Origin: an uncultured Lachnospiraceae bacterium
GTDB lineage: Bacteria; Bacillota_A; Clostridia; Lachnospirales; Lachnospiraceae
Direction: 5' to 3'
Length of the DNA stretch: 17,695 nt
Assembly: GCA_902767195.1 (NCBI GenBank)
Contig: CACXGS010000247.1
Location: forward strand, 1 to 17,695
In this document: piece after piece, positions 1 to 7,131 of the stretch
How the letters are laid out: each line of letters begins with the position of its first letter
Position numbering within the stretch: the first letter of the stretch is position 1
Made by a program: the position numbers and the translations under genes
The notes under the pieces: generated by a model
Databases searched by the model: none
The model's input: the letters and a program-made list of their open reading frames with translations, nothing else
What the model was told of the DNA's origin: nothing

Positions 1-545
1 CCGACCATCATGGCCGGATCGTTAATGGCAAGATATGCAAGAGAATTGCTGTCTACGCAGAGCATCTTACTCTTCCGGACTTCGTCCGTCACAACAAAAG
101 CTCTTGTAACTTCGGACCCGGTTCCTGCTGTGGTATTCACAGCAATGATTGGTGCGCTCTTGTGGGTGGACAGCTCCAAACCGTTATAATCTTCCACTGT
201 TCCGCCGTTGGTTGCCAGGATACCTACCGCTTTGGCTACGTCGATAGGAGATCCTCCTCCGATGCCGATGACATAGTCACAGCCCTCAGCATCGTATATG
301 GCCTTGGCATCGTTACAAATACTAACCGTGGGGTTAGGCTTTACCCTGGAAAAAATAACGTAGGGTTTATCCACTGCGTCAAGGACATCCGTTACCATCT
401 TTACTGTTCCGATCCTCACAAGACCCTCATCGGTTACAATCAGAGCCTTTTTGACACCGATCGTATCGATGTGTCTGGGTATCTCGTGAATAGCACCTTC
501 GCCAATGATTGTATGCACCGGCTGGTATAATTCTTTGAAGCTCAT
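1..545 (-). CDS. Iron-containing alcohol dehydrogenase, 5' part only
   Basis: This is a group III (iron-type) NAD(P)H-dependent alcohol dehydrogenase or reductase, which interconverts small aldehydes or ketones and alcohols in the cytoplasm. About 181 codons are present and the C-terminal half lies beyond the left edge. The first residues read MSFKELYQPV. The dinucleotide-binding signature GIGGGSPIDVAK lies at about residues 94-105, and the conserved TTAGTGSEVT stretch at about 138-147. The metal ligands of this family (one Asp and three His) lie further downstream and cannot be checked here. The start is supported by a GGGGAGG ribosome site seven bases upstream. It diverges from the DUF6273 gene. 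The exact substrate (butanol, propanediol or lactaldehyde type) cannot be told from this half. Confidence 0.92.
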   Translation of the reverse strand, partial: MSFKELYQPVHTIIGEGAIHEIPRHIDTIGVKKALIVTDEGLVRIGTVKMVTDVLDAVDKPYVIFSRVKPNPTVSICNDAKAIYDAEGCDYVIGIGGGSPIDVAKAVGILATNGGTVEDYNGLELSTHKSAPIIAVNTTAGTGSEVTRAFVVTDEVRKSKMLCVDSNSLAYLAINDPAMMV

Positions 546-579
546 AATTACCTCCCCTAACAGATCAGAAACTTCTATT

Positions 580-608
580 ATTATATCAAACTAGTCTTTT
601 GTGTGCAA
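580..608 (-). promoter_or_regulatory. Sigma-A-type promoter for the alcohol dehydrogenase gene
   Basis: Read on the minus strand, a -35 box TTGCAC (603-608) and a perfect -10 box TATAAT (580-585) are 17 bases apart. A TG pair one base upstream of the -10 makes it an extended -10. It lies about 35 bases upstream of the start codon. Prediction from sequence only. Confidence 0.7.
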
Positions 609-740
609 TATATTATACGTCAATTTACATTATAGTCTTAACAATTTTATCTGAGTGAACTATTATATTCGAAAACTGGCACAATTAGAAACATGGGCCG
701 CATTTCCTCCGGATTAATGCAGAGTCCCTTTCCGAAGTGC

Positions 741-769
741 TTGTATTATTTCCCGAAAAATGGTAAACT
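741..769 (+). promoter_or_regulatory. Probable promoter of the DUF6273 gene
   Basis: TTGTAT (741-746) and TAAACT (764-769) are 17 bases apart, with a TG one base upstream of the -10 (extended -10). The start codon follows about 43 bases later. The rest of the 267-base divergent gap (546-812) is AT-rich, and I see no other element in it. Confidence 0.5.
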
Positions 770-812
770 AATTCGTACGGTATTACATCATTAAGAAGAA
801 AGGAGTACTCTT

Positions 813-2255
813 ATGGGGACTAAACTGGATAAGGTAGACATTCTTCTGGAAGAGGAAGTTTCTTCTGAGGACCTGACGCCGGAAGAACAGATGCAGTCTG
901 ATCTTGAAACAGCAGAGCGCTATATCAATATCGCCCAGCATATGAATCAGTTTGAAGATCAGGATACCTACTATTCCCGCGCCATTAAGTACACTCGAAA
1001 GGTACGTAATTATTACCGCCATATAGCCAAAGATGACTATATGGATGAAGTATTTACAACAGCACTGAATAAGCTGGGTTATCTTAAATTTACCATCCGT
1101 TCCGAAGGTAAGATTCAGCTTTATGAGGAGGCCTGTGCCGTTCGGGATAAAGCAAAGACTCCCAGTGATTACTACAATGCCCAGACCATATTTGAGAGAA
1201 TCCACCGTTATGAACTGAATCATAAGATTGATGAGCGCTGGGTCTCTCCTGAATTATTCGCCAGGACACAGGAATGTGTCGATTCTGAACAGCAGGCGGA
1301 AGCCTGTAAGAAGATGGCGGAGATCAAAGCCCGCCAGAACAAGAGGCGAAGCCTGATTGCCAGCATCATCATCATCGCCGGCATTGCGGCGTTCCTTTCC
1401 TTTACCAGGACGATTCATTTCCGTTACTGGCTGGGAACGGCGGAAGCGGCTATTGGTGATCATCAGAGTGCCTGGCAGGCTTACAAGTATGTCTATGACC
1501 GCGGCCGTAAGAATCTGTATGGTAAGGATATTTATAAACTGTATATCAAGAATCGCTATCTTGCTGCCAAAGACGCCGAGAGAATCAAAGAGACCGGCAG
1601 GGCCATCGGCAACTACCGGGCCTGCGCAGATGAGAATTACAAGGACAGTGAAGAGAGATTGCTGGCCCTGGAGCTCGACAGACTCCGGAATCCGGAGAAA
1701 TACGGAGCCGGACTGGGCATGGTCATCCCCTTTGGCAATGTAGACTGGCGGATTCTGGATATAGAAGATGACCGTGTCCTCCTGTTTAAGGAAAGTGCCA
1801 TGAAGAAGGATCAGGTAACACTTCAGAGATTGTTCTTCCACGACTCTGATGATGATAATGTCACCTGGGAGACTTCCTGGTTAAGACACTGGCTCAATGA
1901 TAATGATCCCTCTGACGGAGATAACGGTTTTCTCGGAGAACAGTTTACTCCTAAAGAGCAGGAAAGGATTATCCCCACCAAGCTGTTCCGCCCCGACAAC
2001 ACCATTTATAATGTGTCAGGTGGTAACGAGACCGTGGACAAGCTCTTCCTGATGACTGCTCAGGAAGCTAATTACTACAAGGAAATGAAGCTCATTCCAA
2101 AGACCAAGACCTGCTGGTGGCTGCGTACCCCGGGAAGATATCCCAATTCTATGGTTTTCGTTCTGCCCAGCAGAAAGATCATGTATTTCGGTTATGATGT
2201 GTCGACCGTTCATTTTACTGTCAAGCCCTGTATGTGGGTGGACATCAGCAAGTAG
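813..2255 (+). CDS. Single-pass membrane protein with outer DUF6273 domain
   Basis: This 480-residue protein has three parts. Residues 1-178 are acidic and helical, with a repeat-like Tyr/Ala-rich pattern suggestive of TPR helices. One membrane segment covers about 180-198, preceded by the basic run KARQNKRR, so the N-terminus should be inside and the C-terminus outside. After a further helical stretch (about 203-290), the C-terminal part (about 302-478) has the look of DUF6273: FGNVDWRILDI, TSWLRHWLN, KLFLMTAQEA and CWWLRTPG, ending in a WVDIS strand. DUF6273 is common in surface proteins of gut Clostridia, and its ligand is not known to me. A strong AAGGAG site precedes the ATG, and a strong terminator follows the stop, so it is a single-gene unit. 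The domain call is fairly secure; the function is unknown. Confidence 0.8.
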   Translation: MGTKLDKVDILLEEEVSSEDLTPEEQMQSDLETAERYINIAQHMNQFEDQDTYYSRAIKYTRKVRNYYRHIAKDDYMDEVFTTALNKLGYLKFTIRSEGKIQLYEEACAVRDKAKTPSDYYNAQTIFERIHRYELNHKIDERWVSPELFARTQECVDSEQQAEACKKMAEIKARQNKRRSLIASIIIIAGIAAFLSFTRTIHFRYWLGTAEAAIGDHQSAWQAYKYVYDRGRKNLYGKDIYKLYIKNRYLAAKDAERIKETGRAIGNYRACADENYKDSEERLLALELDRLRNPEKYGAGLGMVIPFGNVDWRILDIEDDRVLLFKESAMKKDQVTLQRLFFHDSDDDNVTWETSWLRHWLNDNDPSDGDNGFLGEQFTPKEQERIIPTKLFRPDNTIYNVSGGNETVDKLFLMTAQEANYYKEMKLIPKTKTCWWLRTPGRYPNSMVFVLPSRKIMYFGYDVSTVHFTVKPCMWVDISK

Positions 2256-2279
2256 CTCTTAAAGAACATTAAACGAGTT

Positions 2280-2320
2280 TTCCCCGCCTGTCTGTTATCA
2301 GACAGGCGGGGAATTCTTTT
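2280..2320 (+). terminator. Strong intrinsic terminator after the DUF6273 gene
   Basis: A perfect 15-base-pair GC-rich stem (arms 2280-2294 and 2299-2313) has a TTAT loop and is followed by TTCTTTT. On the minus strand the stem is followed by AAAACTCGTTT, so it is a poor terminator for fhs, although the stem could still protect the 3' end of that transcript. It lies between two converging genes. Confidence 0.9.
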
Positions 2321-2358
2321 CTAAAGCTTTAATTTAAGGGAACTGTTTTCTTCGTTTG

Positions 2359-4029
2359 TTAGAACAATCCGGTAATCTTTCCTTCCTCATTGACATCAAT
2401 GCCGAAAGCAGCCGGCTTCTTGGGCAGTCCCGGCATAGTCATGATTGCTCCGGTCAGCATGACGACGAATCCTGCGCCGGCGCTGACATAGACATCTCTT
2501 ACCTGAATATTGTAATTGACAGGCCGTCCTAATTTATTCTGATCATCGGACAGAGAATACTGAGTCTTAGCCACACAGACAGGCATATTGCCGAATCCGA
2601 GCTCTGTCAGCCGGTCCACCATCTTGGAAGCTGCCGCATCGTAGATGACGCCATCTGCTCCGTAGATCTCCTTAGCGATTGTCTCCATCTTTTCTTTCAG
2701 AGGCATCTCATCCGGATAAAGAACCTGGAATTTGCTTTCCTTCTCTTCCAGTGTCTGAAGAACTTTCTCAGCCAGGGGGATTCCTCCCTCGCCGCCTTTG
2801 GCCCATACTTCAGACAGGGCGAACTCACAGCCTCTCTCCTCACAGAACTGACGAATATAATCATGTTCAGCCTGGGTATCTGTCACAAAGGCATTGAGGG
2901 TCACAACAACCGGAACTCCGTATTTCTGAAGATTCTCGATATGTTTCTCCAGATTGCAGATACCCTTCGCCAGGGCTTCCAGATTCTCTTCGCCAAGTTC
3001 GGTCTTGGGAACACCGCCGTTGTACTTCAGGGCACGTACTGTGGCAACCAGTACAATGGCATCCGGCTTCAACCCAGCCATACGACATTTGATATCCAGG
3101 AACTTTTCTGCACCCAGATCGGCGCCGAAACCTGCTTCCGTGATCACGATATCGGAAAGCTTCAGGGCTGCCTTGGTAGCGCGAACGCTGTTGCAGCCGT
3201 GAGCGATGTTGGCAAAGGGTCCGCCGTGAACGATGGCTCCGGTATGCTCCAGAGTCTGGATCAGGTTGGGCTTGATGGCATCTTTAAGGAGTGCGGCCAT
3301 GGATCCGACAGCATTAAGCTGACCGGCAGTAACCGGTTCTCCGTCCATGTTATAAGCTACGATGATACGGGAAAGTCTCTCTTTCAGATCTTTCATATCT
3401 TCTGCCAGGCAGAGGATAGCCATAATCTCGGTTGCTACAGTAATAACAAAATGATCCTCTCTTACAAATCCGTCCGCCTTCTTGCCCAGACCGACAACAA
3501 TGTTTCGAAGAGCACGGTCATTCATATCTTCACAGCGTTTCCATACGATCTGTCTGGTATCAATCCTCAGCTCATTTCCCTGATGAATATGATTGTCAAG
3601 CAGGGCTGCCAGAAGATTATTGGCAGATGTGATGGCATGGAAGTCACCGGTAAAATGCAGATTCAGGTCCTCCATGGGAACAACCTGGGCATATCCGCCA
3701 CCTGCAGCGCCGCCCTTGATACCGAAACATGGTCCCAGGGATGGCTCACGAAGTGCCAGAAGACACTTTTTGTCAAGTTTGGCCATGGCCTGAGCCAGAC
3801 CGATACTGGTGGTTGTCTTTCCTTCTCCTGCAGGAGTGGGGTTAATGGCTGTAACAAGCACCAGCTTGCCGTCGGGACGGTCTTTTACCCGATCAATCAG
3901 CTCGTCAGAGAACTTTGCTTTATATTTACCGTATAATTCCAGGTCATCTTCCTCGATTCCGTACTGTGCGGCTACGTCTCTGATATGGATAAGTTCTGTC
4001 TCCTGTGCGATCTGAATATCTGTTTTCAT
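2359..4029 (-). CDS. fhs: Formate-tetrahydrofolate ligase
   Basis: ATP-dependent ligase (formyltetrahydrofolate synthetase) that joins formate to tetrahydrofolate to give 10-formyl-tetrahydrofolate. This supplies purine synthesis and, in acetogens, the methyl branch of the Wood-Ljungdahl pathway. At 556 residues it has the usual family length. The family P-loop variant TPAGEGKTT lies at residues 65-73, the sequence is collinear with the family throughout, and the C-terminus ends in [14 protein letters not shown]. The frame stays open 43 codons further upstream, but that stretch is the riboswitch and leader. The start at 4029 ([10 protein letters not shown]) has a GGGAG site and the normal family N-terminus. 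The gene is transcribed alone from a promoter in the gltX-fhs gap and controlled by a ZTP riboswitch. No other one-carbon gene is in the window. Confidence 0.97.
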   Translation of the reverse strand: MKTDIQIAQETELIHIRDVAAQYGIEEDDLELYGKYKAKFSDELIDRVKDRPDGKLVLVTAINPTPAGEGKTTTSIGLAQAMAKLDKKCLLALREPSLGPCFGIKGGAAGGGYAQVVPMEDLNLHFTGDFHAITSANNLLAALLDNHIHQGNELRIDTRQIVWKRCEDMNDRALRNIVVGLGKKADGFVREDHFVITVATEIMAILCLAEDMKDLKERLSRIIVAYNMDGEPVTAGQLNAVGSMAALLKDAIKPNLIQTLEHTGAIVHGGPFANIAHGCNSVRATKAALKLSDIVITEAGFGADLGAEKFLDIKCRMAGLKPDAIVLVATVRALKYNGGVPKTELGEENLEALAKGICNLEKHIENLQKYGVPVVVTLNAFVTDTQAEHDYIRQFCEERGCEFALSEVWAKGGEGGIPLAEKVLQTLEEKESKFQVLYPDEMPLKEKMETIAKEIYGADGVIYDAAASKMVDRLTELGFGNMPVCVAKTQYSLSDDQNKLGRPVNYNIQVRDVYVSAGAGFVVMLTGAIMTMPGLPKKPAAFGIDVNEEGKITGLF

Positions 4030-4081
4030 TATAATCTCCCTTTCTGAATCAGTGCTCTCCCGTAAAAATATCTTCTCTAGT

Positions 4082-4199
4082 AAAATGAAGGGCAGCTTCT
4101 TTAACTCTAAGAAGCTGCCCAGACGGTCGGCATATAACACATATTCTCCTGACTGCACTGTGTCTATTCACATACTCCGTCAGCAGCCAGAAGTCTCAC
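4082..4199 (-). promoter_or_regulatory. ZTP (pfl-type) riboswitch with terminator platform, fhs leader
   Basis: ZTP riboswitches sense the purine intermediates ZTP/ZMP, which build up when 10-formyl-tetrahydrofolate is short, and commonly precede fhs. Read on the minus strand, P1 is an 11-pair helix, CUUCUGGCUGC (4193-4183) with GCAGUCAGGAG (4156-4146), including two G-U pairs. Inside it lie UGACGG and a UGUG/CACA hairpin. The conserved 3' element CCGACCGUCUGGGC follows (4130-4117). The pseudoknot is GACGG (4181-4177) with CCGUC (4126-4122). This matches the family GGCGG/CCGCC pairing with one compensatory change. The terminator stem (4120-4090, 12 pairs) reuses the GGGC of the aptamer, so the bound aptamer and the terminator exclude each other, as expected for a genetic ON switch. 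The U-tract (UUCAUUUUA) is imperfect. Confidence 0.88.
4090..4120 (-). terminator. Riboswitch-controlled terminator hairpin upstream of fhs
   Basis: GGGCAGCUUCUU (4120-4109), a seven-base loop, and AAGAAGCUGCCC (4101-4090) form a perfect 12-base-pair stem, followed on the minus strand by UUCAUUUUA. The 5' arm overlaps the last four bases of the ZTP aptamer. It may also stop any readthrough from gltX. Confidence 0.8.
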
Positions 4200-4205
4200 G
4201 TTAAT

Positions 4206-4235
4206 ACTATACACAGTCCTCTTTAAGATTGTCAA
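4206..4235 (-). promoter_or_regulatory. Promoter of fhs
   Basis: On the minus strand a consensus -35 box TTGACA (4230-4235) and TATAGT (4206-4211) are 18 bases apart. The predicted start site near 4199 lies a few bases before the first helix of the riboswitch, so the RNA starts with the aptamer. Confidence 0.75.
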
Positions 4236-4294
4236 TTAGCAAAAACATGGAATATCCCTGCCTTTTGAGCACATGCTCTATCAAAAATGAATAA

Positions 4295-5743
4295 TCATGA
4301 CAGCTTCTCGATAGCTGCACGAAGCCTCCGCAGACTCTCTTCCTTGCCGAGGATCTCCATGATCTCGGTGGCTCCTCCCAGGGTCATTCGTTTGCCGGAT
4401 ACTGCTGTGCGGATAGGCCACATAACAAGACCCACCTTATATCCCTTCTCTTCCCCGTATTCTTTCAGGCGGGCAAAGAGGTTGTCATTGCTGAAATCCT
4501 CCATCTCTTCCAGCATCGGCAAAACTTCCTGGAGAATAGCCAGAGATTTCTCAGGATTACACTTATTTCTTTTATTCTGGTACATGTCAATCTCGTAATC
4601 CGGTACTTCTTCGAAGAAATCAATCATATCCGGAATGTCCGGGAAGACTTCAATCCTGGACTGGACAAGTGCCCCGATCTTCTTAAGATCACAATCTCTG
4701 TGAATCACACTGCGAATGATGGGTTCCGCCTTCTCGTAGAAGACATCCGGATCCAGCTTCTTCATATATTCACCATTCATCCAGCGGAGCTTGGTCATAT
4801 CAAAAACAGCCGGCGATTTGCTGATATGGTGATAATCGAAGGCCTGAACCAGTTCCTCCAGTGAGAATATCTCATTATTGTCTGTCGGACTCCAGCCCAG
4901 CAGGGCAACAAAATTCACGATGGCTTCTGTCAGAAAGCCCTGCTCGATCAGGTCTTCATAGGAAGAGTGTCCGGACCGCTTGGAAAGCTTCTGATGATCT
5001 TCATTGGTAATCAGCGGACAGTGGATATACTTAGGCTCCTCCCACCCGAAGGCCTGATAGAGCCTGGTATACTTGGGAGCCGAAGAAAGGTATTCATTTC
5101 CACGGACAACATGAGTGATATTCATCAGGTGGTCGTCGATTACATTGGCAAAATTGTAGGTGGGATATCCATCCGACTTGATAAGGATCATATCATCCAG
5201 CTCCTGGTTGGGCTGGGATATGGTTCCGTAAATCTCATCGTGAAATGTGGTCTCTCCCTCATTGGGGACATTAGCCCGAATGACAAAAGGCTTGCCTGCT
5301 GCCAGGTTGGCTTCAATCTCCTCCGGGGACAGATGAAGACAATGCTTGTCATATATGCTGATCTCCTTATCTCCCACTTTCTGTTTCAGGCCGGCCAGTC
5401 TTTCCTGGTCGCAGAAACAGTAGTAAGCCTCCCCTTTATCGATCAGTTCCTTCGCGTATTTCATATAGAGACCGGTTTTCCTTCTCTCACTCTGAATATA
5501 AGGGCCATAGCCTCCGTCCTTATCGGGTCCTTCATCGTGGATCAGCCCCGTTGAACGCAATGTGTTGTATATAATATCCACCGCGCCTTCAAATAGTCTT
5601 TCCTGATCAGTATCCTCGATACGGAGCACGAAATCTCCTCCCTCATGTTTAGCGATCAGATAAGTATACAGCGCTGTTCTCAGATTACCCACATGCATCC
5701 TTCCCGTAGGACTCGGGGCAAATCTTGTTCGGATCTTACTCAT
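4295..5743 (-). CDS. gltX: Glutamyl-tRNA synthetase
   Basis: Class I aminoacyl-tRNA synthetase that charges tRNA-Glu with glutamate in the cytoplasm; in many Clostridia it also charges tRNA-Gln. At 482 residues it has a normal length. The N-terminus [16 protein letters not shown] carries the HIGH-equivalent HVGN (residues 17-20), and the KMSKS-equivalent KLSKR lies at 252-256. The YYCFC motif (107-111) of the insertion domain is present, and the C-terminal anticodon-binding region is helical. The start codon follows a GAGAGG site. Its promoter overlaps that of the divergent membrane protein gene. I see no good intrinsic terminator right after the stop, only the small GAGCA/TGCTC inverted repeat near 4267-4278, so the fhs riboswitch terminator may serve. 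Whether it is discriminating cannot be judged from sequence here. Confidence 0.97.
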   Translation of the reverse strand: MSKIRTRFAPSPTGRMHVGNLRTALYTYLIAKHEGGDFVLRIEDTDQERLFEGAVDIIYNTLRSTGLIHDEGPDKDGGYGPYIQSERRKTGLYMKYAKELIDKGEAYYCFCDQERLAGLKQKVGDKEISIYDKHCLHLSPEEIEANLAAGKPFVIRANVPNEGETTFHDEIYGTISQPNQELDDMILIKSDGYPTYNFANVIDDHLMNITHVVRGNEYLSSAPKYTRLYQAFGWEEPKYIHCPLITNEDHQKLSKRSGHSSYEDLIEQGFLTEAIVNFVALLGWSPTDNNEIFSLEELVQAFDYHHISKSPAVFDMTKLRWMNGEYMKKLDPDVFYEKAEPIIRSVIHRDCDLKKIGALVQSRIEVFPDIPDMIDFFEEVPDYEIDMYQNKRNKCNPEKSLAILQEVLPMLEEMEDFSNDNLFARLKEYGEEKGYKVGLVMWPIRTAVSGKRMTLGGATEIMEILGKEESLRRLRAAIEKLS

Positions 5744-5777
5744 GTCAGCTTTTCCTCTCTTTCTTTTATCTTTCTTG

Positions 5778-5806
5778 AATATATCAAAAAAGCCTTTGCT
5801 TGAAAA
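5778..5806 (-). promoter_or_regulatory. Probable promoter of gltX
   Basis: On the minus strand TATATT (5778-5783), with an upstream TG giving an extended -10, lies 17 bases from a weak -35 TTTTCA (5801-5806). The -35 overlaps the -35 box of the divergent promoter. Confidence 0.5.
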
Positions 5807-5828
5807 GTTATTCTCTATGTTTTATAAT
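5800..5828 (+). promoter_or_regulatory. Promoter of the DUF4203-type gene
   Basis: TTGAAA (5800-5805) and a perfect TATAAT (5823-5828) are 17 bases apart. A TTG in frame with the gene coincides with the -35 box, so it cannot be the translation start. Confidence 0.75.
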
Positions 5829-5874
5829 CATTCACAGATTCTATTCTACATCTGATGAAAGAAGGTATATGCCT

Positions 5875-6540
5875 ATGTCTCTTCCACTTAATGAGATTCT
5901 CAATACAGACTTTTTCCAGTATTTTTCTTACTATAACCCGTTTTCCGGCAATCTGTCCACTTTGTCAGAGCTTCTTGAACAGTCCAACAGCATGGCGGTT
6001 CTGGCAGGAAGTATCGTATCCCTGATTCTGGCTCTGCTCTGCTGCTTTGCCGGTTACCGCTTTCTCAGAGCACTGATTACTCTGGCAACTTTTACGGTTG
6101 GCTTTGCTCTGGGATCCTTCATCGCTTCCAGGTATCTTCATGTAAGCAACATCCTGATCCTGGCGATCGGACTGGGATTCGGCCTTATTCTGGCAGCCCT
6201 GTCTTCCTATATCTACAAAGCAGGTGTCTTTATCCTCGCTTTTGTGCTGGCCTATTGTACGGCACAGCTTCTGGCTCCCTTTACAGGCCTGCCCAAGATT
6301 ATTGTCTGCGCTCTGGCGGGTCTGGCCGCAGGCGTACTGATATTGACTTTCATCCGCCAGGGTATCATTATCGCCACCGCCATTTTCGGTGCCACCCAGG
6401 CAATTGCCGCATTGTCAATCTGCCTTCCGAATTTCCGAAGCCTTCTTCCTCACTTCCTGAACAACAACCTGATCCTGACGGCAGGATGTGCCTTACTGGG
6501 AGTTGCTGTTCAGCTGATTAGCACCAGAAATATGTCATGA
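5875..6540 (+). CDS. Polytopic membrane protein, DUF4203/TMEM198-like
   Basis: This 221-residue protein has a short polar N-terminus (about 1-40) followed by about seven closely packed membrane segments (about 41-60, 64-84, 92-110, 114-134, 138-159, 162-182 and 197-214). The pattern CCFAGYRFLRALITLATFTVGFALG, here split over residues 56-80, together with repeated small-residue helices, resembles DUF4203 (the TMEM198 group). Members are integral membrane proteins without a settled biochemical role. The frame extends upstream, but the promoter lies there. ATG at 5875 has an AGAAGG site nine bases away, and ATG at 5869, two codons earlier, is the alternative. It stands alone on the plus strand, and its stop overlaps the end of convergent nrdG. 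Confidence 0.75.
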   Translation: MSLPLNEILNTDFFQYFSYYNPFSGNLSTLSELLEQSNSMAVLAGSIVSLILALLCCFAGYRFLRALITLATFTVGFALGSFIASRYLHVSNILILAIGLGFGLILAALSSYIYKAGVFILAFVLAYCTAQLLAPFTGLPKIIVCALAGLAAGVLILTFIRQGIIIATAIFGATQAIAALSICLPNFRSLLPHFLNNNLILTAGCALLGVAVQLISTRNMS

Positions 6541-7068
6541 ATCCTGACGGCCGGTCCACAAAATGGTCCGGCCTTCTTTTCTGCTCTTTTTTACATCGAT
6601 GATCCTCTGGTTGGCAGACCCTCTGAATGGCAGGCTGATATCTTTTTCCTCCTCCACAAAGGGGCCGTCCACCAGAACATCGATCAGGGACAGAATCGGT
6701 TCTGTCACTTTCCATTTGGGGACCATCCTTTCAAGAAGATCCTCCTCATAAATGTACCCTGTATACATCCATATGGTCTTTTCGGGAAATGTGTCCCTCA
6801 CTCTCTCAAGAAAAGGAAGCAGTTCTTTCTGATTCACATATTCAAAGGGCTCCCCTCCAAGGACAGTCAGTCCATCAATATAATCGGGTTTCATCCATTC
6901 CAGGATCTGATTCTCTGTCTCCTTTGTAAAGGGTTCCCCGTAATTAAAATCCCAGGTCTCCTCATTAAAGCAGCCCTTACAATGATGGGTGCAGCCGCTG
7001 ACAAAGAGCGTGACCCTGACTCCGATCCCGTTGGCAATATCACAATTCTTTATCGAACCGTAGTTCAT
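6535..7068 (-). CDS. nrdG: Anaerobic ribonucleotide reductase activating protein (radical SAM)
   Basis: Radical S-adenosylmethionine enzyme that abstracts hydrogen from the conserved glycine of NrdD, making the glycyl radical needed for anaerobic deoxyribonucleotide synthesis. At 177 residues it has a typical length. The N-terminus MNYGSIKNCDIANGIGVRVT is classic. The iron-sulfur motif CTHHCKGC gives Cys26, Cys30 and Cys33, followed by FNEETWDFNYG. LGGEPF (about 70-75) is the usual SAM-contact stretch. A TGGAG ribosome site sits eight bases before the ATG. It is the last gene of the nrdD operon, 63 bases after the MscS-like gene. Its TGA overlaps the end of the convergent DUF4203 gene by six bases (tcatga), and its last codons hold that neighbour's terminator. 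Confidence 0.96.
   Translation of the reverse strand: MNYGSIKNCDIANGIGVRVTLFVSGCTHHCKGCFNEETWDFNYGEPFTKETENQILEWMKPDYIDGLTVLGGEPFEYVNQKELLPFLERVRDTFPEKTIWMYTGYIYEEDLLERMVPKWKVTEPILSLIDVLVDGPFVEEEKDISLPFRGSANQRIIDVKKSRKEGRTILWTGRQDS
6549..6592 (+). terminator. Intrinsic terminator of the DUF4203 gene, inside nrdG
   Basis: GGCCGGTCC (6549-6557), a seven-base loop and GGTCCGGCC (6565-6573) form a stem with one T-T mismatch, followed by TTCTTTTCTGCTCTTTTTT on the plus strand. It begins eight bases after the DUF4203 stop and lies wholly within the last codons of nrdG on the other strand. Confidence 0.8.
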
Positions 7069-7131
7069 TCTATATGCTCCATTCCGTCATCTGCTTTTCA
7101 TCAAACAACACTTTTTCCTGCAGCTGTCTTT

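Noticed and set aside
162..530. 122-codon plus-strand frame opposite the alcohol dehydrogenase
   Set aside because: It is a shadow frame: the minus strand carries the GGGSPID and TTAGTGSEVT family motifs with a good ribosome site and promoter.
2863..3936. 357-codon open frame on the plus strand across fhs
   Set aside because: It is a shadow of fhs, which is clearly the real gene. No ribosome site, and the translation is low-complexity and unlike any family.
4030..4158. Upstream extension of fhs by 43 codons
   Set aside because: This stretch is the riboswitch aptamer and terminator. The family N-terminus and the GGGAG site fix the start at 4029.
4267..4278. GAGCA/TGCTC inverted repeat after gltX as a terminator
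   Set aside because: Only five pairs with a two-base gap and no T-run in the right place on the minus strand.
5800..5874. TTG start for the DUF4203 protein
   Set aside because: The TTG coincides with the -35 box of the promoter, so it would not be transcribed.
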